A DNA stretch of 64,000 nt, taken from positions 701,595-765,594 of the forward strand of contig BLZA01000032.1 in assembly GCA_013423385.1 (NCBI GenBank), in the 5' to 3' direction. Every line of letters begins with the position of its first letter. Position 1 is the first letter of the stretch. The notes beneath the pieces were generated by a model, which saw nothing but the letters and a program-made list of their open reading frames with translations, was not told the DNA's origin and did no database searches. Shown piece by piece: positions 10,784 through 23,868 of this stretch. The stretch comes from Naganishia liquefaciens. Taxonomy: Eukaryota > Basidiomycota > Tremellomycetes > Filobasidiales > Filobasidiaceae. The translations under genes and the position numbers were made by a program.

Positions 10784-11542
10784 ATGGACGCTCATCCGTC
10801 GAATGCGTTGCCGAAATCTAGGCAACGCAGGGCACGGAGAGCAGACGACCGAGCCCGACAAGTAACGAAACACGAGATGGAAAACGTCCCGCCCGAGGAG
10901 CCACCACACGATGACGACGACGACCCCAACGACGACGACGACGACGGGGAAATGACATACGAGGAACAACGACTCGCGACGATTCGGTACGTTTCCCCCC
11001 CGGGAGGTGGCTTCCCTTTTCGCTCGACGGCCTCCTCGCTGACCACGCCCCAGATAGCGCCAATGAACAGCTCTTGAAAGAACTAGGCCTCGTCACCGCG
11101 CCGTCCATCCCACGTCCCCCATCCGCCGTCGCACGCTCAGGCGGCGGCGGCGGCGGCGGCGGCACCGCGAAACGCACCGTTCCGAAACGCAGCAGGCCAG
11201 CCACGACGACGGCAACGCACGCCGCCGGACCCATCCGCAAGAGCGCACGCCTATCGGCCGTCCAGGCCCGAGAAGACCGGAAATCGAGGCCCCGTGCGGC
11301 GCGGAATCCGAGTAGTTTGACGAGTCTGAGTGGGGCCGCCGGGTCCGGGTCTGAATTCAGTTCGGGGGATGAGGGGCCGTCGGGCGAGAGGGCCGGGGGA
11401 GGACGGCAAGCGGTGACTTTACCGCCTGGCGAAAGGCTGCGGATTCCCGTGCAGAGTGTTCAGTATGCGGCCGTGTCCGAGGGCGAGGAGGGGCAAGGGG
11501 AGGATTATTCCGTCGTGCAGCCGCTGCCGACGCGGCAAGGCG

Positions 11543-11574
<32 letters not shown>

Positions 11575-12319
11575 GGCAGCGGCGCGGGAAGACTCATCTT
11601 CAAGGGTCCGTTCGAGGGCGTGTTTGTCCCGAATCTTACCCCGGAAGAGGTCCTTCGTGGGGGAGCGTTTGGCGGCAACTATTATGCGTGAGTGAGGCGG
11701 CGTCCTATTTCGTTTTCCGCTGACTATTGGACGCGCGTCAAAGGGATACGTATTCGAGCGTGCTCAAGCGATCGTTGAACGGTCAAGAAGACGTCGCGGC
11801 TTTACCCTCCGAATGGACCCGTGAAGACCCGTCCGACGCAGACGCCAACCGTCCCCCCTTCCGGATCTCGACCCACTTGACAGCACCAGAGCGGGACCCC
11901 GCTGTGAACCGATACGGCGTGGCCGCGGGTCAGGGCCTGAAAGAGTGGGAAAAGAGCGGGTGGATATGGCAAGGGGATCCGCGCGGGTGGATGCAGTGGT
12001 ACGTCAGGTTCTATCAGGGCCGGCGGTGCGAGGATGATGAGCGACAGGTGCAGAGATGTGAGTCCCTTGCGCGGCGCCAAGGGTTTGCGTGGCTGAAGAT
12101 GCGAGCACAGGGCTGAATCTGGCGGGACCGACCGGCCGATTCTCGCGCATGCTCATGAAAAAAATCGCCCAGCATCCCGGGTCGGGCGGGGCCGTGGTGG
12201 ATAATACGGCGGTCGAGGATGAGAATGTGGGCAGGGTGTTGCGGCAGGTGTGTTGGCAGTGGGGGCTCGTGATGGATCGGGAGGAATGGCGCAGGAGGAT
12301 TGAGGGCGCAGGGTTGTAG
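10784..12319 (+). CDS. Conserved protein of unknown function, 451 residues
   Basis: Four exons fit in phase: 10784-10986, 11058-11687, 11744-12057 and 12111-12319. The N-terminal half is low complexity: an Asp-rich stretch (about residues 44-56), a Gly8 run, Arg/Ser-rich basic patches (KSARLSA) typical of nuclear proteins, and a GNGNGNGN run. The C-terminal half is ordered and conserved-looking, with YSSVLKRSLNGQEDVAALP, DPAVNRYGVAAGQGLKEWEK and DPRGWMQWYVRFYQGRRC, ending in a basic helical tail. I recall similar domains in other fungi and some algae without an assigned function. Probably nuclear, from the basic low-complexity part. An ATG 33 nt upstream is also in frame. Confidence 0.8.
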
Positions 12320-12573
12320 GGGGTGGGCGGGGGGGGGGAAGGCGTCGTGGCCGTCTCGGCGGTGCACTTGGGCATTCCCGTACTACATAGATGACGGACG
12401 ACCGGCGGCACGGGATTCCCTTTTAAGACGACCAACTAAAGGTTGAGGTTGTGCGTCATGACTTGTGATATGTGCCCTTCAACGTAGACAGATACAACGT
12501 ATATACATAATGCTACATTTCAAACCACCTGGGTATATGCACAATGCTAATTCAAATTACCTAGGACATCCCG

Positions 12574-14682
12574 TCAGACTAGAATCGACCTTTTGCTCGC
12601 ACCAAGACTCACATAGAAGAAATCCGGGTTCTCCCGATCCGTCAAGTCGTCAAACGAGTCCTGGTTCAAGTCATTGACGTCCTTGCCCTCGGCGAGTAGC
12701 GCCAGCTTGAGCTCCTCCTTGTACGCTCGCGCTTCTTCAAGAGACATGACACTCGTATCCTTGACTTGCGCCGGGCGTCCAAGGGCGACTCGTCGGCGCT
12801 CTTGTCGTCGATTCAGTGCCTTGAGGTGGAAGCCCATGGAAAGCGCAAGAATGCAGAGGAGACACCAGCAGGCAATGTCGACGTAAAGACCTGCGAGAGA
12901 GGTCAGCTCGGCCTTGCTGGGTTTGACCTGGAGAGTGCTTACCGGTGCTGTATCGCGGGTACTCTCGGGCGAGGTATACCTGCGGGCCGATAATGTTGCC
13001 GACGCATTGAAAGACAAACGCCAGGGACATGGTGACGACCTTCTTGGTGTGGCCCGCGGCGTTCAAGTTGGCCCAGCTGGAAAAGGGTCAGGTCGTTTTC
13101 TATACTTTTTCGCGGGCGTACTCACGAATACATCAACGGCTGAAGTACACCGAGAACCAAGGCGACATAATAGCAGCCCAACAGCGACTTTGGCTGGCTC
13201 CTAGGCACCATCAACAGGCCGACGGCGCCTCCGATGGGGAACAGGGTCATCACGGCGACGACCGGGAACCGCATTTTGATCTTGTTGGTGACCCAGATGC
13301 AGAAGACCAAGCAGATGATTTGAATACAGCCTGTCGGCATCTGCATGAGCACGCTGGAGAGAGAGAGAGAGAGAGGTAAGCCAGAGTCTGCTGCAAGACA
13401 CCTTCCACCCACCTTTCGAACGCTGAAAAGCCGAAGCCTTTGGTGATGATACCACCGAATGCACTGAGACCACCAGAAGGAATGGAGCACATCATGTACA
13501 TGAGCGCCCACTGTACAGCTATCAGCACTGCACGTGGCGCCATGGGAAAAACTCACACCCCAGGTCCTAGGTTCGCTCAAGCATTCCCGGACTTGATACC
13601 ACTTCCACGTAGAGTTCTTCGTACCCGTGTTGTTCTCCCGCAGTCGCTCGATGGCAATAGCACGGTCGTTGCCGTGTCGCAGAAACTTGGCCGTCGCGGG
13701 ATGATTCGGCAGCAGCCACATGACGATCGGGACCGAGGCGACTCCCAAAAGACCCTGGAGGGAGGGTTAGATTCGTTCCGGATCCCAGGTCGGCACACGT
13801 ACTAGGCAGATGAAGATGGCCTGGTATGCGTAAATTGACCCCGACTTGGCTGCATGGCCAACGCCATACGCCAGCAAGGGACCAATAATGGCGGCACACG
13901 AATTGGCGATTTGCCATGCGATCAGTCGGTAACTCTGACGGGTGCTGCGTGAGATTTTGCCTCTACGGAAGCCGCCCGCACTACTCACCTGCTCTCGTCG
14001 ACGCCACCACATTTGCGTGATCGCAACGAAACTGGCCGCGATGGTCGATTCAAACATTCCAAGGAGGAATCGACAGATCATCAGACCGGTAAAATTATGG
14101 GCGGCGGCTCCGACGGCCGTGCACGCACTCCCTGCAAGCCCCGACTCAGCTCTATTTCTTTGGCAGTATCGGGCAGACTTACAGCCAAACAAGTTGAACA
14201 AAACCCACCACTTGACGGGGAACTTTACCAGTGCAAAAGAACTAAGCGGCTGGAAGGCGAGTTGCGCAATGTAGACGATGGACGTCAGCCAGCTGTACTG
14301 CTGGCCTTTCAAGTTGGTTGCCTCTCCTGCAGAGTAGCAATTCAGCCAACCTCCACGACTCGATGCAGGAACACGTACGAAGATCAAAAACCGCGGCATA
14401 CGAGACTGACGACTTGTCAAGTTGCTGCACCCAGTACACGAGACAAAGCACCGGCAATATCCATGTATCAATCTTCCTCAGCACGGCCTTGTCCTCGGCC
14501 AATGTATACTCGACCTTTCCGGCGTTGGCCATGACTTGCGCGGCTTCATCCATGTTCCCCACTTTCCCATGCAGAGCGGCCGGTTGCTTCTCCAGCGTTT
14601 CATCAAAGGAGAGGACGTGCTCGAGGTGGGATGCCGCGGGTTTCTCCTTTTCATCTTGAGGCGTGTATGGTGGTACAGACAT
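12574..14682 (-). CDS. MFS permease, allantoate/DAL5 (anion:cation symporter) type
   Basis: Nine exons, all GT..AG and in phase: 14379-14682, 14183-14326, 13989-14131, 13803-13934, 13557-13754, 13413-13510, 13126-13353, 12943-13076 and 12574-12890, for 565 residues. A soluble N-terminal tail of about 70 residues precedes LRKIDTWILPVLCLVYWVQQ. After that come DKSSVSYAAVFDLREATNL and QQYSWLTSIVYIAQL, the usual opening of the Dal5/Tna1/Vht1 branch. About 12 hydrophobic segments follow, with a central loop between TM6 and TM7. This branch imports organic anions such as allantoate, nicotinate, biotin or panthothenate across the plasma membrane; the substrate here is not predictable. Intron 6 ends in a GA microsatellite (about 13357-13376). 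Confidence 0.92.
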
Positions 14683-16264
14683 GTTGACTTTCAGTGGGAG
14701 CTTGACACTGGGATCTAGTGATACCTAGGTCTTAGGCAATCGTGGGCTCCTGCTGGCCAGCGAGAATCTCAAATCAGGCCGTCGAACGGATATATAGTCA
14801 TGCCTTCGTTGGTCAATTACCGAAGACACAAAGATTCGGAAGGCTGTCCGGGGCCACGAGAGGATCTGCGGGGCACATTGGGCAGACAGGGAGCTTGCCA
14901 GAGGGACAACGCCAAGGCGACCCGGTCCTGTCCTCCGGCCCAACATCATTTCATGTGCACTGCGCGAGACGCCAGGAACTGATAGTGGAACAAGATACCG
15001 AGCGGCGATATTGACCGGTGTGAATGGTTATTTTAGTCAGAATCTTGCTTTGACTTGCGGTTGTTGTTTGTGGCCCTGTTAGCAGCGCGGACAATGTTCG
15101 TCCGGGGGTTCGTGCGGACTCCAGATGCATATGGTCGAGATGCAGCCTACAGACTAGATACAGTGGACTGACAAGAGGCCGATCAGTACCCTTAGCGGTG
15201 TCTTAACTGTGGCGGGCTGAACATCAATGCAGTGTCGAAAGGGCTCCCAGGAGCGGCCGGCAAGTTCAACCCGTCAGGCACAATGTAGAAAGCTAGACTA
15301 ACCGCTAGACCGTGGAAGGCTTTGCTTGAAAGACGCGGAAGAATACGTTTTTAGCCTTTGACTACCGAGCTTACTACCACCTCAACGCTATATCAATATA
15401 CCGAGCGGTATGAAAGTACCGGCAGGGTCCCCCTATGCAGCAAACATGTGTTTTTATGAAGAGTCGACCACCTCCGTCTCCAGACTTATGACATCCCGTA
15501 TGCCATACGCCAATAGCTCGACAGAATGCAGCTTGAGCTGGGGAGAGGTACGTCATTCGAAGACGGAATATCCAACACCTATTTCCGTGTGCCAGATCTG
15601 TCTATCGGCAGGTCAAGCACGTTTCCGAGCGCTACACCCTCTGAGACACCTGCGGGCCGGGCCTCCGCGGGACTTCGCTGCATTGTTGCCCCTATATCGC
15701 GCGCTGAATCCCGCTCGGCGATTTATCGGCCCTACGTTTCGCCCTGCGGAAGCGGGATCGGCGAAATTGACTAGCGCGATGTCGGTGTTTCAGCCTTTCG
15801 CAACCTTCAAGCTGCTCTTCATCAGCTTCTTCCGGTTCCTCGATACTTTGCTCATGTTCTGTTCAGCTCTCTGGTCTGGCATAATGATTGGATGACGCAG
15901 GGATGCTGCAGCACGTCAAGGACCGCGGCAAAGGACGCCTTTACCGCTAGTCCCCCCGGTCATCGTCTGCGTCTGCGGGTCATGCGTCCTGACAATGTTA
16001 TTTTTTCAGAGACGGCGTTGTGAACTGGTGCCTTTTCACCCGCGACCGTGCGTTCACGACCTTTGCGAATCGGTCCGATACATCCGGCAGAGGCTTGAAG
16101 TACTTGAAGAGGCTCTCGACGAGATGGTCGAGCAGGTGTTCAACCCACATGTTCCGTGATACTGCATTCATCGGTAATTGTCGTCCCATAAGTAAGTCAT
16201 CGCCCACGTAGCAGGAATAAACTTCTGAGACTCGCATCATTGTCGATATACCCAGACTTTCACC
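14683..16264. other. Shared upstream region of the MFS and GH31 genes
   Basis: A 1.58-kb stretch between two divergent genes. It has no open frame with coding character and no recognisable RNA gene. It must contain both promoters and is unusually long for this window. Confidence 0.5.
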
Positions 16265-19200
16265 ATGTTCGAACGACTCCTAGAGGACTTTGACGTCAAA
16301 GACATCTCCCAAGACGCCATCGCCCTTGTCAACAAGCAAGGATACACCTACGAACTTACGCTCGCGTCCTCCTTTCCTCCAATCTTGCATACGACATTGA
16401 CAGGTCCAGAACGGCCACGTCCCCCGCAAAGCAATATCATCTCTCCTGAGCACTGGAAGGCACCGTTGCCGGCTTCGCTTCGACATGAAAAGGGATCCAA
16501 GATCGTAACTTTTGAGCTCGCCGACGGGAAGAAAGTCACCCTTGACTATTCGTCGGATATTCATCTCCGTGTTACAGAGAGCCTGGTCAATGAAGATGGA
16601 GAGCAGGATGATGAGCGTCTAGTCTTTGGTACAGTGCCTCGTAGAGGCTATGTGCTAGGCGAGCATGGAATGATCCGGTACTCGAGGTTGATCGAGGGGA
16701 ACCTTCACGTCGGCCTGGGCGAGAAGGGCGCCCCTTTGGGTGAGCAATTGTTGCGGTCTCTCCCGTGGTCTCAGGCTGATACGTACCGCCTGCAGACCTC
16801 ACTGGTCGCCTGTTTGAGCTGACTGGGACCGACGCTGCAGCATACGATGCGTATGACACAGACCCTGTAAGCTCGAAAACGCCTAAAAATCAAGTCCATG
16901 GCTGATCCCCATTCAGCTTTACAAACATACGCCCTACCTCATCAGTCTTGCCAAGCCCTACAAGACAGATTTCGGCGTTGTCCAGCCCGCCTCATACGCC
17001 CAATATCAGACATCGAATTCGGACGGTACATGGGATATCCATCATAAGAGATCCGACCCGCAGGGTTACTTTTCCCGATACTCGCAAGATTGGGGAGGTC
17101 TTGATGAGTATCTCATCTTTGATAGTCCCTGTGGACGTGCGAATGAGGCGGAAAGCCTCACAAACGGAGTGAATGCAGAGTGGAAGACCGAGAAGGAGGC
17201 TCTGGATCTGCAGAGGACGAGCGCCAATGCGACGGCGGGGTTGAGGTACTTTACACGGACGTTCGCAGAAATGGTGGGTAAGCCGTTGTTGGTGCCCCGA
17301 GATTGGCTTGGCTACCTGGCAAGTGGAATGGGCCTAGGAGAAAGTGTGAGTTGAGCGATGCGCCAGGTCATACGCAGGGACTGATCCAAAAATAAGGATG
17401 AACCGCGGGCGCAGTCGTTGCTGGAGCAGTGGCCAGAAATGTGCAGGGAAAACGATATTCCCTGCTCCGGTATGCATCTCTCTTCCGGTTATACCGTCGG
17501 TGAGGAGGATGGCAACAGATATGTCTTTACTATGAACAAGTGGGTGTGTCATTCATCCCATGAGATTGCTGTATTGACGTGCTCGACGTTGAATAGGAAG
17601 AGATATCCCGATTTCAAGGCGATGGCGGCTACGTTCCATCGAGCTGGTATCAAGATTGCACCCAACATCAAGCCTTGTATGTAAAGTCGAGCCATTCAGG
17701 CAGCCATTCTGACCTCGCTCGCATCCAGACCTCTTGTCAACCCATCCCGACTATAAAAAGTTGGAAGCCGCTGGCGCCCTGTTCAAAGATCCTTTCTACG
17801 ATCCTCCTGCAACCGTTACCACATCGATCTGGTCTTCCGGAGTCGGTTCTTCCGAGAAGGGTTCTTGGTCAGATATGACTTCTGCCGCTACCAGGAAGTG
17901 GTGGCACGATGGCGTAAAGTCTTTGGTTGAGATCGGATGCGATGCCATGTGGAAGTGAGTTTCCTTCGTGAGGCATTTAGTGCAGTACCTAACGGAGACC
18001 GCCTTGAAGCGATAACAACGAATATCTGCTGCACAACGATACATATCTGGCCGAGGGTGACGAGGAGAGCCGACCTCGCAACGCTCCTCAGGGGCCCATC
18101 CAGGTCGGATTGCTTGGACGAATGTACCATGTATGTCATCGTTCCCGTGGAGCACATGAGACCGGCTTAACCTCTTGCTCCAGACAGAGCTCATGGGGAA
18201 AATTAGCCACGATACCTGCGTGGAGATGCACCCTGACCGACGGCCATTCGTTTTGACGAGATCCGGCAACGTCGGTACCTTCAAGTACGCTGCTTCAACT
18301 TGGTCGGGCGATAACGTGAGTCAAGGGGCTTGTGATGTCGTTCTCGTCTGCTAATTAGGTTTCCAATCAGTACACAAGTTGGAAGACACTCCAGGGCAGT
18401 GTCGCTATGGGATTGAACGCTGGTCTATCGTTGATCCAAGTAGGTACCGGATGGCGAGAGCCTCGATTTTCTCTAACCTGCTGTATACAGTGCTACGGCA
18501 CGGATGTCGGTGGCTTTGCCGGACCTCTCCCATCGCCAGAGCTATTTGTCCGCTGGGTGCAATTCGGCTGCGTGAACCAACGGTTCTGCATTCACAGCTT
18601 CAAGCCTAACAAGAAGGATCCTTCTGGAGCAAAGGCGACCAATATGCCCTGGATGGTAAGTCTCCTTGTCAACTTAGTTCTCGCGCGGCTCACGCTCTTC
18701 GACCCTTTTCCCAGTATCCCGAGGTTACACCCATGGTCCGAAAAGCCATCAAACGAAGATACGAGCTCTTGCCATTCTTGTGAGTGTCATCCTTTATGTC
18801 CTGCGGTTCTTTGCTAATCTGGATGACGGGTGCTTAGTAATTCGCTCAACTGGGAGTCGCATCTACATGCTGAGCCACCAAACTCCTGGCTTGGTCATGG
18901 CGAATTCGGTCGAGATTACAACCTGTACACGGACGAAATCCTCAACGGCTTCGACTTCTGGCTGGGCACAGGAAGACTGCTCGTCGCCGGCGCCTACTTT
19001 CCGGGACAAACGTCGAAGACCGTCTACTTCCCCCAAACAAACCCGGAAGACAAGACGCCGTATATTAGGGTTTCGCAAGATCCCCACGCCAAGACTCAAA
19101 AGTTCTCGGCTGGTACGACGGCGCAAGTCGATATCCCACTGAATGAATTCGCCATCTTCGCGAGAGCAGGGACGGTCTTGCCTATCGGCAAGGACCACGC

Positions 19201-19597
19201 CACTGTCACCGCATTGTCGGGTATCGCACGCACTGCGGTAGATGGCGTCGAGGTTGTGCTGAAGGAGGATGGTGGAATGGTGTCTCTGGACGACTGGCGT
19301 GGGGTGGAAATCTACCCTCCGACCGGTTCTGAGGCTTCCGCCTGTGTTGGACAAGGTACTTGGATTGAAGACGACGGAGCAAGCCGGGTCCCCAAGACTA
19401 CAATCGTCCGGGTCGAATACAGTGCAAGCACAGATAGCGTCAAGGTCTCCGCCAAGTTCACAAAGCGCGACTTCGATGTCGCTTGGGGAAGCGATCTTTG
19501 GGTTGTCCTTCCACCCGGAGATGATCGAAAGGTACAAGATGCGACTGAGGGGAAAGATTCTCATGGCAGGCGAGCGTGGAGGATTCAAGTTGTATAG
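16265..19597 (+). CDS. Glycoside hydrolase family 31 (alpha-glucosidase type)
   Basis: Twelve exons fit in phase: 16265-16739, 16796-16866, 16917-17345, 17397-17539, 17597-17676, 17729-17954, 18010-18130, 18184-18315, 18371-18439, 18491-18655, 18715-18779 and 18838-19597, for 911 residues. The GH31 nucleophile motif WxDxNE reads WNDNNE, with Asp at about residue 476 and split by intron 6. The acid/base motif is LTRSGNVG..TWSGDN with Asp at about residue 558. Downstream CYGTDVGGFAG and ESHLHAEPPNSW fit the family barrel and C-terminal beta domains. There is no signal peptide, so the enzyme is probably cytosolic or exported unconventionally. Expected activity is release of glucose (or a related sugar) from alpha-linked glycosides; substrate choice within GH31 cannot be read. 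Confidence 0.92.
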
Positions 19598-20439
19598 GCA
19601 GGCGCAAGGAGTTGGCTATGACGCCAATCTCGAAAATATCGATCCTTCTAGAACACGATCATCTGCGATCCCGTCAAAGTCCTCAGATACATTCAGCTCA
19701 ACAAAGGATATCTGAAATCTCCGTGAGATTCCCTCAAGTGCAAGAGACGGAATAAGCCACAGGGAGTTTACTGTCTCTCGTCAGGTCTAGGAACAGTGTG
19801 AAGGAGCTCATGCCCATCGTCAGAATCCTACTTATCGTTTTCATGCGTCTCCCGGAGACAACGGGAAAGATGGTAAGATCACCATTTTACCGGAAGCAGC
19901 TTTATCTTTAGCGATTCGTTGAAACCCCATCTGGTCACGCTATTGTTCGGTCGAGCATCTTTTATGCCTGTTAGATCGACTTACACAGACATGGAAGGCC
20001 TGCCTGAAGGATGCGTGTCAAGGTATTCAGCAAAGGACTGCGTGTGAACATCCTTGATTTCTCCGTCAGCGCTAAAGGCCTCTCTCCATAAGCCTTTTGT
20101 CGAAATTCCTCCATATAGTCATGAAGACGATGCCGAGTCGGCAAATTGGAGCATGTAGGGCCTGGTCAGGGAGGAGGACCCGTCCGATACCACTTGGAAA
20201 GGCGTGAGAAAGGCATTTGAGGTGGACTCTTCGAGGTAAGATTTCTGACGAAAAGCTCAATAGAGTTCTGCCCTTTCTATTCAATGCCTTTCCTTCTCCC
20301 ATAAGAAGACTACTCTTACGACGGCTTGTCATATAGATCCTGGATGCCGTCCGCCCCGAGAATGAGGGCTTTTCCGGTCGGCCCTTGACCACAGCTTGTG
20401 CTTTCCCAAAAGAAACGTAGCAACCAGCCCCCCCCCCCC
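19598..20439. other. Intergenic upstream of the PriA-like gene
   Basis: No supported gene in 840 bases. A run of about 12 C residues (about 20428-20439) ends exactly at the ATG at 20440. Confidence 0.5.
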
Positions 20440-21710
20440 ATGGTCGCCTTAAGATCGCTCCTGCTTGTTCTATCGACGACTTCCCTTGTTCTTGCCACTT
20501 TCACTCGGAACCAGGAGACTAAATGGGCAGTATCTACCTGGAATGAGGCCTCCAAGGAGGAGCGAGCCGACTGCTCTGGACGGAGCGGCTTCTACGTGAA
20601 TGGTCAAGGCGGGAGACAAATTTGCTGTTCCGAGAAAACGAGAGTCCCACCGAACGATAAGCATTGTCCAAAAGAATGGTCTCAGCACAAGCGCACGGGG
20701 GCGTGCATCCCGCCCGTAGGTTGATCTAAGGGCAGTGACTCTCCGCGAGAGGCTTTGACACAAGTGATGCCTCTACAGAAACCGAGTTTCACATGCGACT
20801 GTCGAGAAGGATATACCTGGAATGCAAAATCCTGGAAATGCGACAAGAACACGTCCTCCAAATGCAGACGTGGACAGTGGTAGGTCTCCCCGGCCTGTCT
20901 ATCGGGCCCAAAAGACGCTGACGAGGGATGGCAGGTGGCACAAGCGATCCAAAACCTGTCTCCCTGACCACGCGGATACTCTTGGCAAATGTCCTCCAGG
21001 AAAATCCTGTCCGAAAGGTATTGCTCTGGATTTTTCGCCGCGCATTGTAACGACTGACTCCAAGGCCGGTATCGATAGGATGGCAATGGAATAAAAAGAC
21101 CAGCCGCTGCGTCCCGGTAGATTGCGAAGCTCCCGAGCCGGACTGCAATGACTGGGACGATAGGCAACAATGCTGTCATGCAAAGCCGGGTCCTTCCCCG
21201 ACACCGAAGCATCCCGTTCACGGCGGTGGTTACGATACGGGTAAAAATGACAGCTATGGATCGTGGCGTAAGCGGGGTCCGACCACAAGATCACCCAAGG
21301 CTCCCTCTCAGGATGGCTTTCGAGACGATGTTGATGAGACGCTCTGTCCTGCGCCATTGAAGGCTTGGTAAGCATCGACTGACTCAAAGCGATAAATATG
21401 GCTGATGAGCTCGAATGCTATAGCGCCGTGACCGATCAGCACTCCTTGTCTTCGTTTAATTTGGATTACGAATGCATTGATATCGGTACCGATGTGGATT
21501 CCTGCGGCGGTTGCGCTTCTGAAGGAACTGGCGTGGACTGTAACAGTTTACCGGCCGTCGTCTCTTCCCGTTGTGACAAGGGCGTTTGTAAAGGCAAGTA
21601 TTTATGTCCTGGACCGTCTGCCTTGTTCCCGGAACTCATGTACCGTCATACCAGTCCTTCAGTGTTCCCACGGGTACATCAATACCGGAAGCTCTTGCGT
21701 CAAGGCATGA
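20440..21710 (+). CDS. Secreted cysteine-rich PriA-like protein
   Basis: Six exons: 20440-20715, 20779-20879, 20935-21017, 21079-21367, 21424-21593 and 21655-21710, for 324 residues. A signal peptide (VALRSLLLVLSTTSLVLA) is followed by repeats of a Cys-Pro/Trp-His-Lys pattern (CPKEWSQHKRTGACIPP, FTCDCREGYTWNAKSW, QWWHKRSKTCLP, WQWNKKTSRCVP). The C-terminal domain has YECIDIGTDVDSCGGC. This layout matches basidiomycete PriA-type proteins, first known from fruiting-body-induced genes; they are extracellular and of unknown mechanism. The last intron begins with GC (AAAG|GCAAGT), the only choice that keeps the conserved CSHGYINTG tail in frame. It converges on CAB4 with 187 bases between stops. 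Confidence 0.82.
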
Positions 21711-21897
21711 CTGCCCTCTTGTGGGTGCGGCGTTCCGCAGAAGATTCCCACAGTGACTTTGACTATATGGACCATATTACTTTGCCTGAAAAATACCCTG
21801 CGCATGCGTATATCATAGATAATACACTCTGAACAGCATTCCGGGCATCCAAGCCATGCGCAGCGAGAAGAAATCCCTGATTGATCACCACTCACTG

Positions 21898-23247
21898 CTA
21901 TGCGATACCGCCCGCTTCGCCACCCTCCGCCAACCATTTGCGGATATACGAACTGCTCATCTTTCCCTCCTTCAGTCTCCGCTGATCCGTCTCGCCAACC
22001 AGTGACGTCGATGCCGCGTTTCCATTCGCGGAGCCGTCGGCGCCTTCGGTGATTGGAATGAGCGAGTCGGTCGAGGATGAGATGACGTCGATGACGTAGA
22101 CGTCTAGTGGTGGGAGGTTGCGGTCTTTCCGAATGGCAGCGACTGTCACGAGGATTAGCGTCCGTCCCGGCTGAGCACGTAACGGACCTACTGGCATCTC
22201 CCCCACTGGCACTCTCTCTACTGACGACCAATGCCTGTACATCCGGGTCCGTCCCCGTCGGCCCTGCAACATCGCGCAATTCGACAAGATCGTATTCCAG
22301 TCGGGGTTCGAGAAGATGCAGGAATTCCCGTGTACGTTCTATGCGTAGTTCCAGAGGCTCGAGGTGTTCCGAATGTGCCTTGGAGACGAGGAGGTCGTCG
22401 GCTGGTGCGAGGGATCAACCAAGGGAATGGCGTATCATCTGGGATACGTACCAGAGATACCAACGATGAGTTTCCGGCCGGTGATCCAGACGGCCATCGA
22501 CAATAAGATCTTGTGCCCGGCATGGATGTGGTCAAAGGTGCCGCCGAGTGCGACGACAGGGTATTTGCCGTCTACGAGCGATGAAGGGTATGTTGAGCGG
22601 GGATGTGGGGATGGAATGATAGATTGTCCTGGCGGGCGGAGAGCTGGAATGGAGGTGATGGGTATTGACAAAGGCTTGGCGAAGATGGAATCGATGTTGA
22701 TATCTACAGAAGAGATAAATTAGTGTTGGAATCGCCAAAAAGGGATGCGGATGAAGAGTGAAGCGCCGCTGTCGGTTTTTCACGGTAGGTCCTGAAGGGT
22801 GGAATTCCGTCCAACTCCGCTTCATCCTCTCCGCTTTTCAGAGCCTCTCGACTCCATTCATGTCCCCGACAACTCTTACTCACCTACTCCAACCACTCGA
22901 TCCCAAGTCCCATCTACCCATCCCTCCCCATCATCGCCTCCCCATCCCTCCATCAACACATCAACCCCCATCGCAACCCTTCCCACCCTCATCGCCTCCT
23001 GACTCGCAAACCCATAAACACATCCCAAGAAACGCTGCAGCGTCTCCCACGCCGCGAGCCTATTGGATCCTATCGGTCCATCGGGGCGGAAGAGCGGAGA
23101 TGTAAAGATGATGGAGAGGGAGTCTGTGGTTTCCCAGAGGGCGATCCGGATAGGATGAGAGTACGGCGTTGGGTCGAGAATGTGAGCGAGCGTCGGAAGG
23201 GGTAGGACGAGCGCCGTGCGGCGGTAGGTGGTGGTGGTGGTGGTCAT
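21898..23247 (-). CDS. CAB4: Pantetheine-phosphate adenylyltransferase
   Basis: Transfers AMP from ATP to 4'-phosphopantetheine, the fourth step of coenzyme A synthesis. Four exons fit in phase: 22884-23247, 22452-22703, 22192-22401 and 21898-22142, for 356 residues. The nucleotidyltransferase core shows KYPVVALGGTFDHIHAGHK with the catalytic HAGH at about residues 182-185, ADDLLVSKAHSEHLEPLEL, AGPTGTDPDVQALVVSRE and the C-terminal KMSSSYIRKWL, equivalent to the ATP-binding ISSTxxR motif. About 165 residues precede the core, as usual for the eukaryotic single-domain form. The start is the ATG before a poly-Thr stretch; in-frame ATGs further upstream are possible. Confidence 0.94.
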
Positions 23248-23868
23248 GACGATGGATTGAGCCGAGGTATGCTTTGACGAGTCTGGCTGTATGGGATTCA
23301 TCATCAGCCTGCCTCGACTCGACGCCGGGAAGGGGGAAGGTTGTTTTCTTTTTTGGCAGGTCGGCTTAGACACGTCATATCGTCATAAAGGTGGCTCTCG
23401 CTCGCCATCCCGCCGTGGTTGCCTTTGGACCCATGACAACTCTTCTTCATATCAAAGACCTACTACATTACTCCAAAGCAACTGAAAAAACACTTCGGCT
23501 TTCTTCTCAAGAGAAAGATTATACGATGTCTCCAGTCGTAAAGCTGATATGACACCTTGGCAAGATGGATCCGGAGGAAATACTCTCCTTTCGCTATGGC
23601 ATCAATATCTCCTGACTCTCAAGGGAGGACCAGGCTTTCGAGATCTTCTTGAATTTGGAGAGACACCTATATAGCAGTCCCTGTGTAACTATTTAGATTC
23701 TTTCGTCGATTGGCGACCCGCTTTTCATCTGAGGTAATGTCTTGCCCTTGAAGCAATCTTGAAATGACTTTCACCTCAAGCTCCATAAATACATCCGGCA
23801 CAGGGACTCAGACGAACGGTAGGCCCTCCCCTTCTGTTATCTCGCTTTAGAGAAAGTATAGACAGGGA
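23248..23868. other. Intergenic, possible 5' exon of the next gene
   Basis: No complete gene. The short ATG frames near 23530-23640 might supply the missing first exon of the gene whose main exon begins near 23869, but no splice pairing could be confirmed. Confidence 0.4.

Noticed and set aside
15410-15895. 161-codon plus-strand frame upstream of the GH31 gene
   Set aside because: No ATG context, motif or splice partner; overlapping alternative frames of similar quality.
18863-19588. 241-codon open frame on the minus strand
   Set aside because: Exactly antisense to the last exon of the GH31 gene; a codon-bias shadow.
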